Of a DNA stretch of 64,000 bases, positions 16,703 through 23,973 are shown in pieces. The translations under genes were made by a program, and so were the position numbers. Numbering within the stretch: position 1 is the first letter of the stretch; the number at the start of each line of letters is the position of its first letter. The stretch is from Streptomyces sp. FIT100 (GTDB taxonomy: Bacteria; Actinomycetota; Actinomycetes; Streptomycetales; Streptomycetaceae), in assembly GCF_024584805.1 (NCBI RefSeq), contig NZ_CP075715.1, positions 4,580,526-4,644,525 on the forward strand, in the 5' to 3' direction. Below the pieces are notes generated by a model. The model did not search any database and was not told the DNA's origin. It was given only the letters and a program-made list of their open reading frames with translations.

Positions 16703-16758
16703 CGGGTGCGGCGAAATGCCGTTGCCCGCCGGCGGGACCGGCCGTGAGAATGCGCGCC

Positions 16759-18378
16759 ATGGGACATGTCGAAACCGCCCACCTCGAGTACTACCTGCCG
16801 GACGGGCGGGCGCTGCTCGGCGATGTCTCGTTCCGCGTCGCGGAGGGCACGGCCGCCGCGCTCGTCGGGCCCAACGGCGCGGGCAAGACCACACTGCTGC
16901 GGCTGATCGCGGGTGAGCTGACGCCGCACGGCGGCACCGTCACGGTCAGCGGCGGACTCGGCGTCATGCCGCAGTTCGTGGGCAGCGTGCGGGACGAGCG
17001 GACCGTGCGCGACCTCCTCGTGTCCGTCGCGCCGCCGCGCATCAGGCAGGCCGCGAAGGCCGTCGACGAGGCCGAGCACACCATCATGACGGTCGACGAC
17101 GAGGCCGCGCAGATGCGCTATGCCCAGGCCCTCGCCGACTGGGCCGAGGTCCAGGGCTACGAGGCCGAGACCCTCTGGGACATGTGCACCACCGCCGCCC
17201 TCGGCATCCCGTACGAGAAGGCCCAGTGGCGCCAGGTGCGCACGCTCTCCGGTGGCGAGCAGAAGCGGCTCGTGCTGGAGTACCTCTTCCGCGGCCACGA
17301 CGAGGTGCTCCTCCTCGACGAGCCCGACAACTACCTGGACGTGCCCGGCAAGCGGTGGCTGGAGGAGCAGATCCGGCAGACCCGCAAGACGGTCCTGTTC
17401 ATCTCCCACGACCGCGAGCTCCTCGCCCGCGCCGCCGGGCGGATCATCAGCGTCGAGCCCGGCGCCGGCGGAGCCGACGTGTGGGTGCACGGCGGCGGCT
17501 TCACCACGTACCACGAGGCCCGCAAGGAGCGCTTCGCCCGCTTCGAGGAACTGCGCAGGCGCTGGGACGAGAAGCACGCCCAGCTGAAGAAGCTGGTGGT
17601 CAGCCTCCAGCAGGCGGCGGCGGTCAGCCACGAGATGGCGTCGCGGTACGCCGCCGCGCAGACCAGGCTCCGCAAGTTCGAGGAGGCGGGCCCTCCGCCG
17701 GAGCCGCCGAAGGAGCAGGACATCCGGATGCGGCTGCGGGGCGGACGCACCGGCGTGCGCGCGATCACCTGCGAGGGCCTGGAGCTGAGCGGCCTGATGG
17801 CCCCCTTCGACCTGGAGGTCTTCTACGGGGAGCGGGTCGCCGTCCTCGGCTCCAACGGCTCCGGAAAATCCCACTTCCTGCGGCTCCTCGCGGGCGAGGA
17901 GGTCGCGCACTCGGGGCTGTGGAAGCTCGGCGCACGGGTCGTCCCCGGCCACTTCGCGCAGACACACGCCCACCCCGAGCTGGAGGGGCGGACCCTGCTC
18001 GACATCCTGTGGAGCGAGCACTCCCGCGACCGGGGCGCCGCCATGTCGGTCCTGCGGCGGTACGAGCTGACGGCCCAGGCCGAGCAGCGCTTCGACCGCC
18101 TCTCGGGCGGGCAGCAGGCCCGCTTCCAGATCCTGCTCCTGGAACTCGCGGGGACGACGGCGCTGCTGCTCGACGAGCCGACGGACAACCTGGACCTGGA
18201 GAGCGCGGAGGCGCTCCAGGACGCGCTGGAGGCGTACGACGGGACGGTGCTGGCCGTCACACACGACCGCTGGTTCGCGCGGAGCTTCGACCGCTACCTC
18301 GTGTTCGGGTCGGACGGCCGGCTGCGGGAGACGCCGGAGCCGGTGTGGGACGAGCGGCGGGTCGAACGGGTCCGCTGA
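16759..18378 (+). CDS. ABC-F family ATPase
   Basis: A 539-residue soluble protein with two ABC ATPase domains and no membrane segment. Domain 1 has Walker A GPNGAGKT (37-44), signature LSGGEQKRL and Walker B LLLDEPDNYLD. Domain 2 has GSNGSGKS, LSGGQQARF and LLLDEPTDNLD. A charged helical linker (ARFEELRRRWDEKHAQLKKL) lies between them. ABC-F proteins bind the ribosomal E site and either support translation or protect against ribosome-targeting antibiotics. Nothing here shows which. The start could be 16750 (MRAM) or 16759; the latter gives the family N terminus. The domain 2 Walker A continues SHF rather than the usual TTL. Confidence 0.88.
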   Translation: MGHVETAHLEYYLPDGRALLGDVSFRVAEGTAAALVGPNGAGKTTLLRLIAGELTPHGGTVTVSGGLGVMPQFVGSVRDERTVRDLLVSVAPPRIRQAAKAVDEAEHTIMTVDDEAAQMRYAQALADWAEVQGYEAETLWDMCTTAALGIPYEKAQWRQVRTLSGGEQKRLVLEYLFRGHDEVLLLDEPDNYLDVPGKRWLEEQIRQTRKTVLFISHDRELLARAAGRIISVEPGAGGADVWVHGGGFTTYHEARKERFARFEELRRRWDEKHAQLKKLVVSLQQAAAVSHEMASRYAAAQTRLRKFEEAGPPPEPPKEQDIRMRLRGGRTGVRAITCEGLELSGLMAPFDLEVFYGERVAVLGSNGSGKSHFLRLLAGEEVAHSGLWKLGARVVPGHFAQTHAHPELEGRTLLDILWSEHSRDRGAAMSVLRRYELTAQAEQRFDRLSGGQQARFQILLLELAGTTALLLDEPTDNLDLESAEALQDALEAYDGTVLAVTHDRWFARSFDRYLVFGSDGRLRETPEPVWDERRVERVR

Positions 18379-18430
18379 CGGCGGACTCTCGCTAGCGGGC
18401 GGCGGATTTGCGCCATGGCGTGTTCCCGAC

Positions 18431-18473
18431 TCAAAGCGGGGCTTTGAGGTTCTCAAAGTTCAAGTGTTAACGT
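18431..18473 (+). promoter_or_regulatory. Predicted promoter with overlapping inverted repeats, upstream of cysteine leader
   Basis: TTGAGG (18444-18449) and TAACGT (18468-18473), 18 bases apart, form a plausible sigma-70-type promoter whose start point would fall at the leader ATG (18481). Two perfect 7-3-7 inverted repeats share an arm: TCAAAGC/GCTTTGA (18431-18447) and CTTTGAG/CTCAAAG (18442-18458). They cover the -35 box and look like a repressor site. Confidence 0.5.
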
Positions 18474-18480
18474 GTTGCGC

Positions 18481-18591
18481 ATGACGACAGCAGCAGTGCG
18501 CCCTCACACAGCCATGGGCATCCCGCTCGTGGCGCGCCTGCACGTCGATCTGTGCCGCTGTATGTCCGCGGTCTGTTGCCGATCGGTCTGA
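18481..18591 (+). CDS. Cysteine-rich leader peptide (36 aa), likely attenuator
   Basis: A 36-codon ORF whose second half reads RLHVDLCRCMSAVCCR, with Cys at residues 25, 27, 32 and 33. The predicted start point coincides with its ATG and there is no Shine-Dalgarno, so it is probably leaderless. Such RLHVDLC-type peptides are found ahead of sulfur-metabolism genes in actinomycetes, and leaderless poly-cysteine ORFs act as cysteine-responsive attenuators in mycobacteria (established there). Here it precedes a DAACS symporter by 90 bases. I infer that slow translation at the Cys codons under cysteine shortage relieves termination or RBS blocking. Confidence 0.7.
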   Translation: MTTAAVRPHTAMGIPLVARLHVDLCRCMSAVCCRSV

Positions 18592-18604
18592 CCCCGGCAT
18601 CACA

Positions 18605-18626
18605 GCGGCGCCGCCCCGGACGCCGC
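18605..18626 (+). promoter_or_regulatory. Candidate attenuator hairpin between leader and symporter
   Basis: GCGGCG (18605-18610) pairs with CGCCGC (18621-18626) across a 10-base loop, starting 14 bases after the leader stop codon. No U-tract follows, so if it matters it would be a Rho-type or ribosome-access switch. Alternative pairings in this GC-rich spacer are likely. Confidence 0.3.
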
Positions 18627-18680
18627 ACCCCCGTCCCCCGTACGTCCCCGTATCCCCGTACGCCCTCATGGAGTGTGTCC

Positions 18681-20036
18681 GTGTCCGCGAACTCCGCGAC
18701 GCCCAGCACCACGCGCACCAGCCGCATACCCTCGGTCCCCTTCTGGGCCCAGATCGTCGCAGGTCTGCTCCTCGGCGCCCTGCTCGGCTGGCTCGCCCGT
18801 AGCCAGGACATCAGCTGGCTCTACACCACCCTCGAGAAGGTCGGCGACATCTTCGTCCAGCTGCTGAAGCTGGCCGTCGCCCCGCTCGTCTTCTTCGCGA
18901 TCCTGGTGTCCATCACCAATCTGCGGAAGGTCAACAACGCAGCGCGGCTGGCCGGGCGCACGCTGCTCTGGTTCATGATCACCTCGCTGATCGCGGTCGT
19001 GATCGGCATCGGGATCGGCCTGCTGACCGACCCCGGCGCGGGCACCGGCCTCACCCCCAAGGACGGCCAGAAGCCGGAACACGCGGGCTCCTGGATCGAC
19101 TTCCTGACCGGCATCGTCCCGACGGACGTCATCACCCCCTTCACCGAGCTGAACGTCCTTCAGATCGTCTTCATGGCCGCCGTCGCCGGCATCGCCGCGC
19201 TCAAGCTGGGTGACCGCGCCAAGCCCGTCCTCGCACTCAGCGAGGCCGTCCTCGAACTGCTCCAGAAGGCCCTGTGGTGGGTCATCCGCCTCGCCCCGAT
19301 CGGCACCGTCGGCCTCATCGGCTACGCCATCGCCGACTACGGCTGGGACCTCATCGGCAAGTACGCGACCTTCACCGCCGACGTCTACATCGGCTGCGCG
19401 CTGGTGATGTTCGGCGTGTACCCGCTGCTGCTCGCCACGGCCGCCCGGGTCAACCCGGTCCAGTTCTTCAAGGGCGCCTGGCCCGCCATCCAGCTGGCCT
19501 TCGTCTCCCGCTCCTCCGTCGGCACGATGCCGGTCACGGTCAAGGTCACCGAGCGCCTCGGCGTGCCGAAGGAGTACACCTCCTTCGCCGTCCCGTTCGG
19601 CGCCACGACCAAGATGGACGGCTGCGCCGCGATCTACCCGGCGCTCGCCGCGATCTTCATCGCGCAGATCTTCGGCGTCGAGCTCGGCATCCAGGAGTAC
19701 CTGCTGATCGCCTTCGTCTCGGTCGTCGGCTCCGCGGCCACCGCGGGCCTCACGGGCGCGACGGTCATGCTGACGCTGACCCTCTCCACGCTGGGCCTCC
19801 CGCTGGAGGGCGTGGGCCTGCTGATGGCGATCGACCCGGTACTCGACATGATGCGCACGGCCACGAACGTCGCCGGCCAGGCCCTGATCCCGGTCATCGT
19901 CGCCGCCCGCGAGAACATCCTGGACCGCGCGGCGTACGACGCGGCGTCGTCGTCGCCGATCGACGAGGCGGACGCGGATGCGGATGCGGACGCTCGCGAG
20001 GCGGGGCAGAAGGTGGCAGTTCCCGCAAGCGCCTGA
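18681..20036 (+). CDS. Dicarboxylate/amino acid:cation symporter (DAACS/SDF family), possible cystine importer
   Basis: About 451 residues with the eight-helix plus re-entrant-loop layout of glutamate-transporter homologues. The first hairpin contains FVSRSSVGTMPVT (serine-rich HP1), followed by FGATTKMDGCAA (the NMDGT-like helix 7 motif, here KMDGC), HP2 STLGLPLEGVGLL and a conserved DPVLDMMRTATNVAGQA in helix 8. Family substrates include C4-dicarboxylates, glutamate and cystine (the TcyP branch). The cysteine-rich leader upstream suggests cystine, by inference. Start GTG 18681 has GGAG 7 bases before it; GTG 18675 is also in frame. The C terminus ends in an Asp/Ala repeat. Confidence 0.88.
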   Translation: MSANSATPSTTRTSRIPSVPFWAQIVAGLLLGALLGWLARSQDISWLYTTLEKVGDIFVQLLKLAVAPLVFFAILVSITNLRKVNNAARLAGRTLLWFMITSLIAVVIGIGIGLLTDPGAGTGLTPKDGQKPEHAGSWIDFLTGIVPTDVITPFTELNVLQIVFMAAVAGIAALKLGDRAKPVLALSEAVLELLQKALWWVIRLAPIGTVGLIGYAIADYGWDLIGKYATFTADVYIGCALVMFGVYPLLLATAARVNPVQFFKGAWPAIQLAFVSRSSVGTMPVTVKVTERLGVPKEYTSFAVPFGATTKMDGCAAIYPALAAIFIAQIFGVELGIQEYLLIAFVSVVGSAATAGLTGATVMLTLTLSTLGLPLEGVGLLMAIDPVLDMMRTATNVAGQALIPVIVAARENILDRAAYDAASSSPIDEADADADADAREAGQKVAVPASA

Positions 20037-20064
20037 GGGCTGTTGACCCCTCGCAGCAGTGGCA

Positions 20065-20100
20065 AGAGGGCCCCGGATCCCACCCGATCCGGGGCCCTCT
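20065..20100. terminator. Perfect 15-bp hairpin after the symporter gene
   Basis: AGAGGGCCCCGGATC (20065-20079) and its exact complement (20086-20100) flank a 6-base loop. It sits 28 bases after the symporter stop codon and before the convergent permease remnant, so it may serve both strands. The downstream sequence CTTGTCGCTT is only mildly T-rich. Confidence 0.85.
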
Positions 20101-20145
20101 CTTGTCGCTTGCCGGGGAGTGGCGCTGCGGCCGGTTCCCCTCCCG

Positions 20146-20871
20146 CTACTTCGGGTCGCGGGTGAACAGCGACTTCGGCCAGAAGTAGCCGAGCACTGCC
20201 AGCCCCAGGCGCCAGGCGACGGCCAGTCAGCCGTTGTGGCCGATCTCGGTGCCGAGCAGCAGCCCGCGCAGGGTCTCGATGGCCGGGGTGAACGGCTGGT
20301 ACTCGGCGATCGGCCGGAACCAGCCCGGCATCGCGTCGACCGGCACGAAGGCGCTGGAGAGGAGCGGCAGGATCATCAGCGGCAGGGCGTTGTTGCTGGC
20401 GGCCTCGGCGTTCGGGCTGGACAGGCCCATTCCGACGGCGATCCAGGTGAGCGCCAGGGAGACGAGCGCCAGCAGCCCCACCGCGAGGATCCACTCCAGG
20501 GCGGTGGCGTCCGTCGCCCGGAATCCGATGGCCACGGCGACGGCCCCGACGAGGACCACGCTCATCACGCACTGGAGCACGCTGCCGACGACGTGCCCGA
20601 TGAGTACCGAGCCGCGATGGATCGCCATTGTGCGGAAGCGGGCGATGATGCCCTCGGTCATATCCATCGCGACGGACACCGCGCTGCCGATCGTGGTGCC
20701 GCCGATGGTCAGCAGCAGGATGCCCGGGACGAGGTAGGCGAGGTATTCGGACCGGTCCGCCCCGCCGCCTCCGATGCCGGCGCTCATCACATCGCCGAAG
20801 ATGTAGACGAAGAGCAGCGGCAGGATGACCGGCGTGAGCAGCTGGATGGCGCCAAGTTGCCCTGGTGCCAT
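20146..20871 (-). pseudogene. DrrB-type ABC-2 permease remnant, broken by a nonsense codon and N-terminal loss
   Basis: The 214-residue open part (20227-20871) has the hydrophobic segments and conserved blocks of drug-efflux ABC-2 permeases (LPLLFVYIFGDVMS, YLVPGILLLTIGGTTIGSAVSVAMDMTEGIIARFRTM, AEYQPFTPAIETLRGLLLG). In the same frame after the TGA at 20227-20229 the usual C-terminal helix continues for 26 codons (LAVAWRLGLAVLGYFW to LFTRDPK) and ends at a TAG (20146-20148). The TGA sits where the family normally has Trp, so a TGG-to-TGA change is likely. The first 30 or so residues are also missing: an in-frame TGA lies three codons before the ATG. No partner ATPase is adjacent. Confidence 0.8.
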
Positions 20872-20923
20872 CCGGTGTCATGTGGTGGCGTGTATTGGCG
20901 CAAGGGGCCTGCCCTGCCCGAAG

Positions 20924-20958
20924 AGTGGGGGTGCGGGGATCCCCCCCGCACCCCCACT
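20924..20958 (-). terminator. Perfect 15-bp hairpin downstream of the coiled-coil protein gene
   Basis: Arms 20924-20938 and 20944-20958 are exact complements (AGTGGGGGTGCGGGG) around a 5-base loop. It begins 8 bases past the stop codon of the minus-strand gene at 20967. Confidence 0.75.
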
Positions 20959-20966
20959 GCTGGGGC

Positions 20967-21227
20967 CTACTGGCCCGTGGCCTGCCACAACGCCAGCGCG
21001 AGGGCGGTGCATGAAGTCACCGCGGCCAGTGAAGGGAGCGGCCAGCGATTTCGTTCCAGGGCGTCGAGGCGTCTTTCGTGCTCGTCCAGGAGCTTGTCGG
21101 CCTGATCGGCCCGCTGGAGCAGCAGGGCCAGGTCGCCGCGAGTGGTGGCGAAGCCGACGTCAACGGAGCTGCGAAGTCGCTCCAGCTCTACGGCGACGCC
21201 TGTGGCGGTCTCCTCGTCCGTCGTCAT
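20967..21227 (-). CDS. Small coiled-coil protein with C-terminal membrane anchor (86 aa), unknown
   Basis: An 86-residue protein. Residues 10-62 are strongly charged and helical with a heptad-like spread of Leu (LALLLQRADQADKLLDEHERRLDALE), and residues 64-83 form one predicted tail-anchor helix (PSLAAVTSCTALALALWQ). GAGAGGAAGG directly before the ATG is a strong Shine-Dalgarno. Two LexA-like boxes lie 83-117 bases upstream, suggesting DNA-damage control. A shape of coiled coil plus single helix recalls holin-like or phage accessory proteins, but I recognise no family. It lies in the accessory patch beside a pseudogene. Confidence 0.65.
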   Translation of the reverse strand: MTTDEETATGVAVELERLRSSVDVGFATTRGDLALLLQRADQADKLLDEHERRLDALERNRWPLPSLAAVTSCTALALALWQATGQ

Positions 21228-21309
21228 CCTTCCTCTCTTTCCGCTGCCGCGATGGCGTCACCGCCAGAGGCGTCCTCCTGCCCGGGCGGTGGCTCCACCC
21301 CCACATGAA

Positions 21310-21350
21310 TCGAACTGGTGTTCAATGACATATGACGAACACGCGTTCGA
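21310..21350. promoter_or_regulatory. Two tandem LexA-like (SOS) boxes
   Basis: Box 1 is TCGAACTGGTGTTCAA (21310-21325) and box 2 is ACGAACACGCGTTCGA (21335-21350). Both fit the Gram-positive/actinobacterial pattern GAAC-N4-GTTC, and their centres are 25 bp apart. Together they also form a larger inverted repeat (AATCGAAC near 21308 and GTTCGATT near 21345). They lie in the 309-bp gap between the minus-strand coiled-coil gene (start 21227) and the plus-strand membrane protein (start 21537). The minus-strand gene is closer. Nothing else clear was seen in the gap. Confidence 0.6.
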
Positions 21351-21536
21351 TTAGTCCATCCGTGCCATGTGGCTCCCACGGGGGACCGGATCGCGCCGCG
21401 CACGTCGCCCGAAGGGTCCGCCCGGAGTCGATCAGTTGCTGCCGGGATCTCCGACTCACCCCTGAAGAAGCCCTTGTTGGGGCACAATCGTGAGTGCGAC
21501 TTGCTGCCGCACAGGGTGAACTCGGGGGAGTGCACG

Positions 21537-22718
21537 GTGAATCACCGCCTGTCCCTGGCACTGGCCGGGGGATGTGCCAACGCCCAGGCGATGTTCCTGT
21601 TCGGGTTCCATCCCGTGCTCGCGCGCGTGTGGAGCGGTGATACGCGACGCCTGGCCGACGTGGAGGTACGGCTGCTCGGCCTGGACTTCGACGGCTTCGC
21701 GGTAAAGGACTACAGCCGACTCGACGGATGGCTGCCGCAGGCGGTCTTCGTCGCCCTGAGCGCGGTGCTGACGTACGCGGTGTTACGGGGTGTCCCGGGA
21801 ACCCGGCCGCGTGTGCGTACCGCCCTGGCGCTGCTCGGCGCCGCGCTGCTGGCCGCAGGAGTCGCGGAGTTGCTGGGGCCGGTGCTGGATCCGGAGTGGC
21901 ACAGGGCCGTTCCGACCGCCGATGAATGGCTCTTCAGAGCCCATGTCGATGAAGTGGCCTCCGCACCCGTGCAGTTCGCGCTGTGCCTCTTCTGGCTGCC
22001 GCTCGCTTCCTGGGGCGCGGCGTGGCTGCTCCGCCGCTGGCCGCCCGTCGCCGCCTTCCTGGGGACCACGGACAGCGCTGACGGGAGTGGGAAGGGGCAC
22101 GGGTCCCCGCCGGCCCCCGCGGCGCCGCGCGGGCGACGGGACGTGGTCTTCGCGGGGTTGATCCCCGTGGTGGCGCTGGCGATCGCCGGTGGACCGCTGC
22201 TGCGGCACGCGGCCGTTCGGCATGTGGAGCCGGGGTCCGTCACCTTCGACCCCGACCTCTGGATGCCGTACCGGCCTCCGGCCTGGGCGGAGGCGTGGAG
22301 CGGTGTGCTCTACCCGGCGCTGCGCATGCGTCCGCTCAGCACCGAGACGACCGCCGGCTGGGCCGCGACGCTGGGCGTGTGTCTCGTCCTGCTCGTCGCG
22401 CTCGCGGTGGCGCTCCACGTGGTGGTCGGACAGGCGGCGCGCAAGAGCCCGCTGCGGCTCTTCTTCGCCTGCTGGTACGTGACGCTGCTCGCCGCCCTGG
22501 CTGCCGCCCTGGTGGAGAGCGGCCTTCTGGAGGAGGCGGCGCCGCGGCCGAACGCCACCGAGTTCGTCCGCCCCTTCGACGCGGCCGTCGGTGACGCAGT
22601 CCGCTTCGGCACGGCCTGGGGATGGACGACGGGGGCCGCGTGCCTGGCGGCGGTCCTGGTGATGGCCCGCCGGACGTCCAGGCGCCCCGCGGAGCCCAGT
22701 GGAGTGGAGGGCGACTGA
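21537..22718 (+). CDS. Polytopic membrane protein with a TTA codon, unknown function
   Basis: A 393-residue protein with about six to seven hydrophobic segments (around residues 66-83, 93-113, 145-165, 202-218, 306-325, 340-358 and 366-383), with short charged loops and a Pro/Ser/Gly-rich loop near residues 180-195. No catalytic motif is recognised. GTG 21537 is chosen because CGGGGGAG lies 7 bases upstream and a hydrophobic N terminus follows; the open frame extends further but looks non-coding. Leu83 is encoded by TTA (21783-21785), the codon that depends on bldA tRNA in Streptomyces. The next gene starts 3 bases after the stop, so the two form an operon. Confidence 0.7.
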   Translation: MNHRLSLALAGGCANAQAMFLFGFHPVLARVWSGDTRRLADVEVRLLGLDFDGFAVKDYSRLDGWLPQAVFVALSAVLTYAVLRGVPGTRPRVRTALALLGAALLAAGVAELLGPVLDPEWHRAVPTADEWLFRAHVDEVASAPVQFALCLFWLPLASWGAAWLLRRWPPVAAFLGTTDSADGSGKGHGSPPAPAAPRGRRDVVFAGLIPVVALAIAGGPLLRHAAVRHVEPGSVTFDPDLWMPYRPPAWAEAWSGVLYPALRMRPLSTETTAGWAATLGVCLVLLVALAVALHVVVGQAARKSPLRLFFACWYVTLLAALAAALVESGLLEEAAPRPNATEFVRPFDAAVGDAVRFGTAWGWTTGAACLAAVLVMARRTSRRPAEPSGVEGD

Positions 22719-22721
22719 GCC

Positions 22722-23693
22722 GTGCCGAACAACCGCAACAACCGACCGGCGGCCCGCAGGACCGGGTCGCTCACCCGACTGAGCGTCCGCAGGGGCGGCC
22801 GGACACGTTCGGAGCCGACGGACGGTCCGGACCGGCTGCGGTATCTGAGAAGCCCCGCCACGTGGCTGGCCGGCATTCTGCTGGCGGTGGCGACCGTGAC
22901 CTTCCAGGACGTGCTGACGGGCGCCGTGAAGGCGATTCTTCCGCTGGACCGGCTGCCGGACCGGCTCTCGCCGCAGAACGCCATCGACGTGGTCGAGGTC
23001 AGGAACGTCAAGAAGACCGGTCTGTTCCTGGTCCGCGGCGACGTGGACGGGCGTGTCCTCGACGCGGTGGGCTCCGGTGAGCCGGGGAGGCACGAGGAGA
23101 GCGTTGTGGACGTCGACGACGCCAGGTGGATGGTCACCCTGCAAGGCCGCGCCAGCCAGCAGGTCAGGATCACCGACATCGTTCCCGAGGTGGAGGGCGG
23201 TACGTGCTCGTCGCCACTCACGGGCAACCTCGTGAACGCACCCAGCCAGGGGGTCCAGAGGGCCATTGCGCTCAAGGTCGCCATCGACGAGCCCGCACCG
23301 AGGCTCATGGTGCCCAAGGAGAAAGGGCCCGAGGAGAAAGGGAAGGAGAAGGAGACGGACGCGGAGGAGCCGTACTTCACGGGCTCCGAACCCCGGCACA
23401 TCACGCTGGACCAGAACGAGAGCGAGGCACTCCTCATCGAGGCGACGTCCGAAGAGGGCTACTGTCGCTGGCGTTACCGGGTCCGCTATCAAGTGGGCGG
23501 CAGCACGGCGGAGATGGTGCTCAGCCGGTCGGGTGGGAAGCCCTTCGAGCTCACCGGTCAACTGGCCGATGCGAGCGGCTACCGGTCCGTCCACTACCGC
23601 TCCTTCGGGTGCTCCGACTCCACGGCCTGGCTCACGGGAACGGGCGAGGAGTACAAGCGCGCGGGCGACACGCTGCCGTGCCCGCCGAGCTGA
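22722..23693 (+). CDS. Single-pass membrane protein with extracytoplasmic domain, unknown function
   Basis: A 323-residue protein. Residues 1-45 are basic and Arg-rich (cytosolic). One helix at about residues 48-68 (WLAGILLAVATVTFQDVLTGAV) is followed by a mainly beta, presumably external domain of some 250 residues with cysteines in GGTCSSP, GYCRWRY, FGCSD and LPCPP that could form disulfides. A highly charged Lys/Glu stretch (KEKGPEEKGKEKETDAEE) interrupts it. I recognise no family. Operon position, 3 bases after the polytopic protein, suggests a two-part membrane complex. Confidence 0.65.
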   Translation: MPNNRNNRPAARRTGSLTRLSVRRGGRTRSEPTDGPDRLRYLRSPATWLAGILLAVATVTFQDVLTGAVKAILPLDRLPDRLSPQNAIDVVEVRNVKKTGLFLVRGDVDGRVLDAVGSGEPGRHEESVVDVDDARWMVTLQGRASQQVRITDIVPEVEGGTCSSPLTGNLVNAPSQGVQRAIALKVAIDEPAPRLMVPKEKGPEEKGKEKETDAEEPYFTGSEPRHITLDQNESEALLIEATSEEGYCRWRYRVRYQVGGSTAEMVLSRSGGKPFELTGQLADASGYRSVHYRSFGCSDSTAWLTGTGEEYKRAGDTLPCPPS

Positions 23694-23791
23694 GCGGCGC
23701 CGGGCCGACCGCCGCGCGGATGCGGCTCCCGGCGGGGCGAACCTAGACTGACGGAGCCAAAGGATTTGTCCCGAATGAGGGGATCTGTGCC

Positions 23792-23866
23792 ATGTCCAAG
23801 CGAGGCAACAAGCGGCGTGCCCGTAAGGGGAAGAAGGCCAACCACGGCAAGCGTCCCAACGCCTGA
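23792..23866 (+). CDS. Ribosomal protein bL37 (24 aa)
   Basis: A 24-codon ORF, MSKRGNKRRARKGKKANHGK plus RPNA. It matches the pattern of bL37, the very small actinobacterial 50S protein found in mycobacterial ribosome structures (the KANHGKRPN tail is characteristic). More than half the residues are Lys or Arg. AGGGGA about 9 bases upstream is a good Shine-Dalgarno, a TAGACT -10 box lies at 23744-23749, and a strong terminator follows. It is therefore a stand-alone, independently expressed gene. Too short for routine gene callers. Confidence 0.85.
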   Translation: MSKRGNKRRARKGKKANHGKRPNA

Positions 23867-23884
23867 CGCCATCAGTCGTGCGTG

Positions 23885-23919
23885 AGCGCCCCGGCACCGA
23901 AGGGAGCCGGGGCGCTTTT
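23885..23919 (+). terminator. Intrinsic terminator of bL37
   Basis: AGCGCCCCGGC (23885-23895) pairs exactly with 23906-23916 around a 10-base loop and is followed by TTTT (23916-23919). It starts 19 bases after the bL37 stop codon. Confidence 0.9.
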
Positions 23920-23928
23920 GCGGGGCCG

Positions 23929-23947
23929 TAGGCTTACCGGCGGGTAG
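23929..23947 (+). promoter_or_regulatory. Predicted -10 and operator of the TetR gene
   Basis: TAGGCT (23929-23934) would place transcription start near 23941. The 14-bp near-palindrome TTACCGGCGGGTAG (23934-23947) covers it. It has the same TTAC-to-GTA outline and length as the perfect palindrome in front of the thiolase gene, which suggests autoregulation. Confidence 0.45.
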
Positions 23948-23973
23948 ACCGCGGGTGGGGGAGGAAGGCCGGG

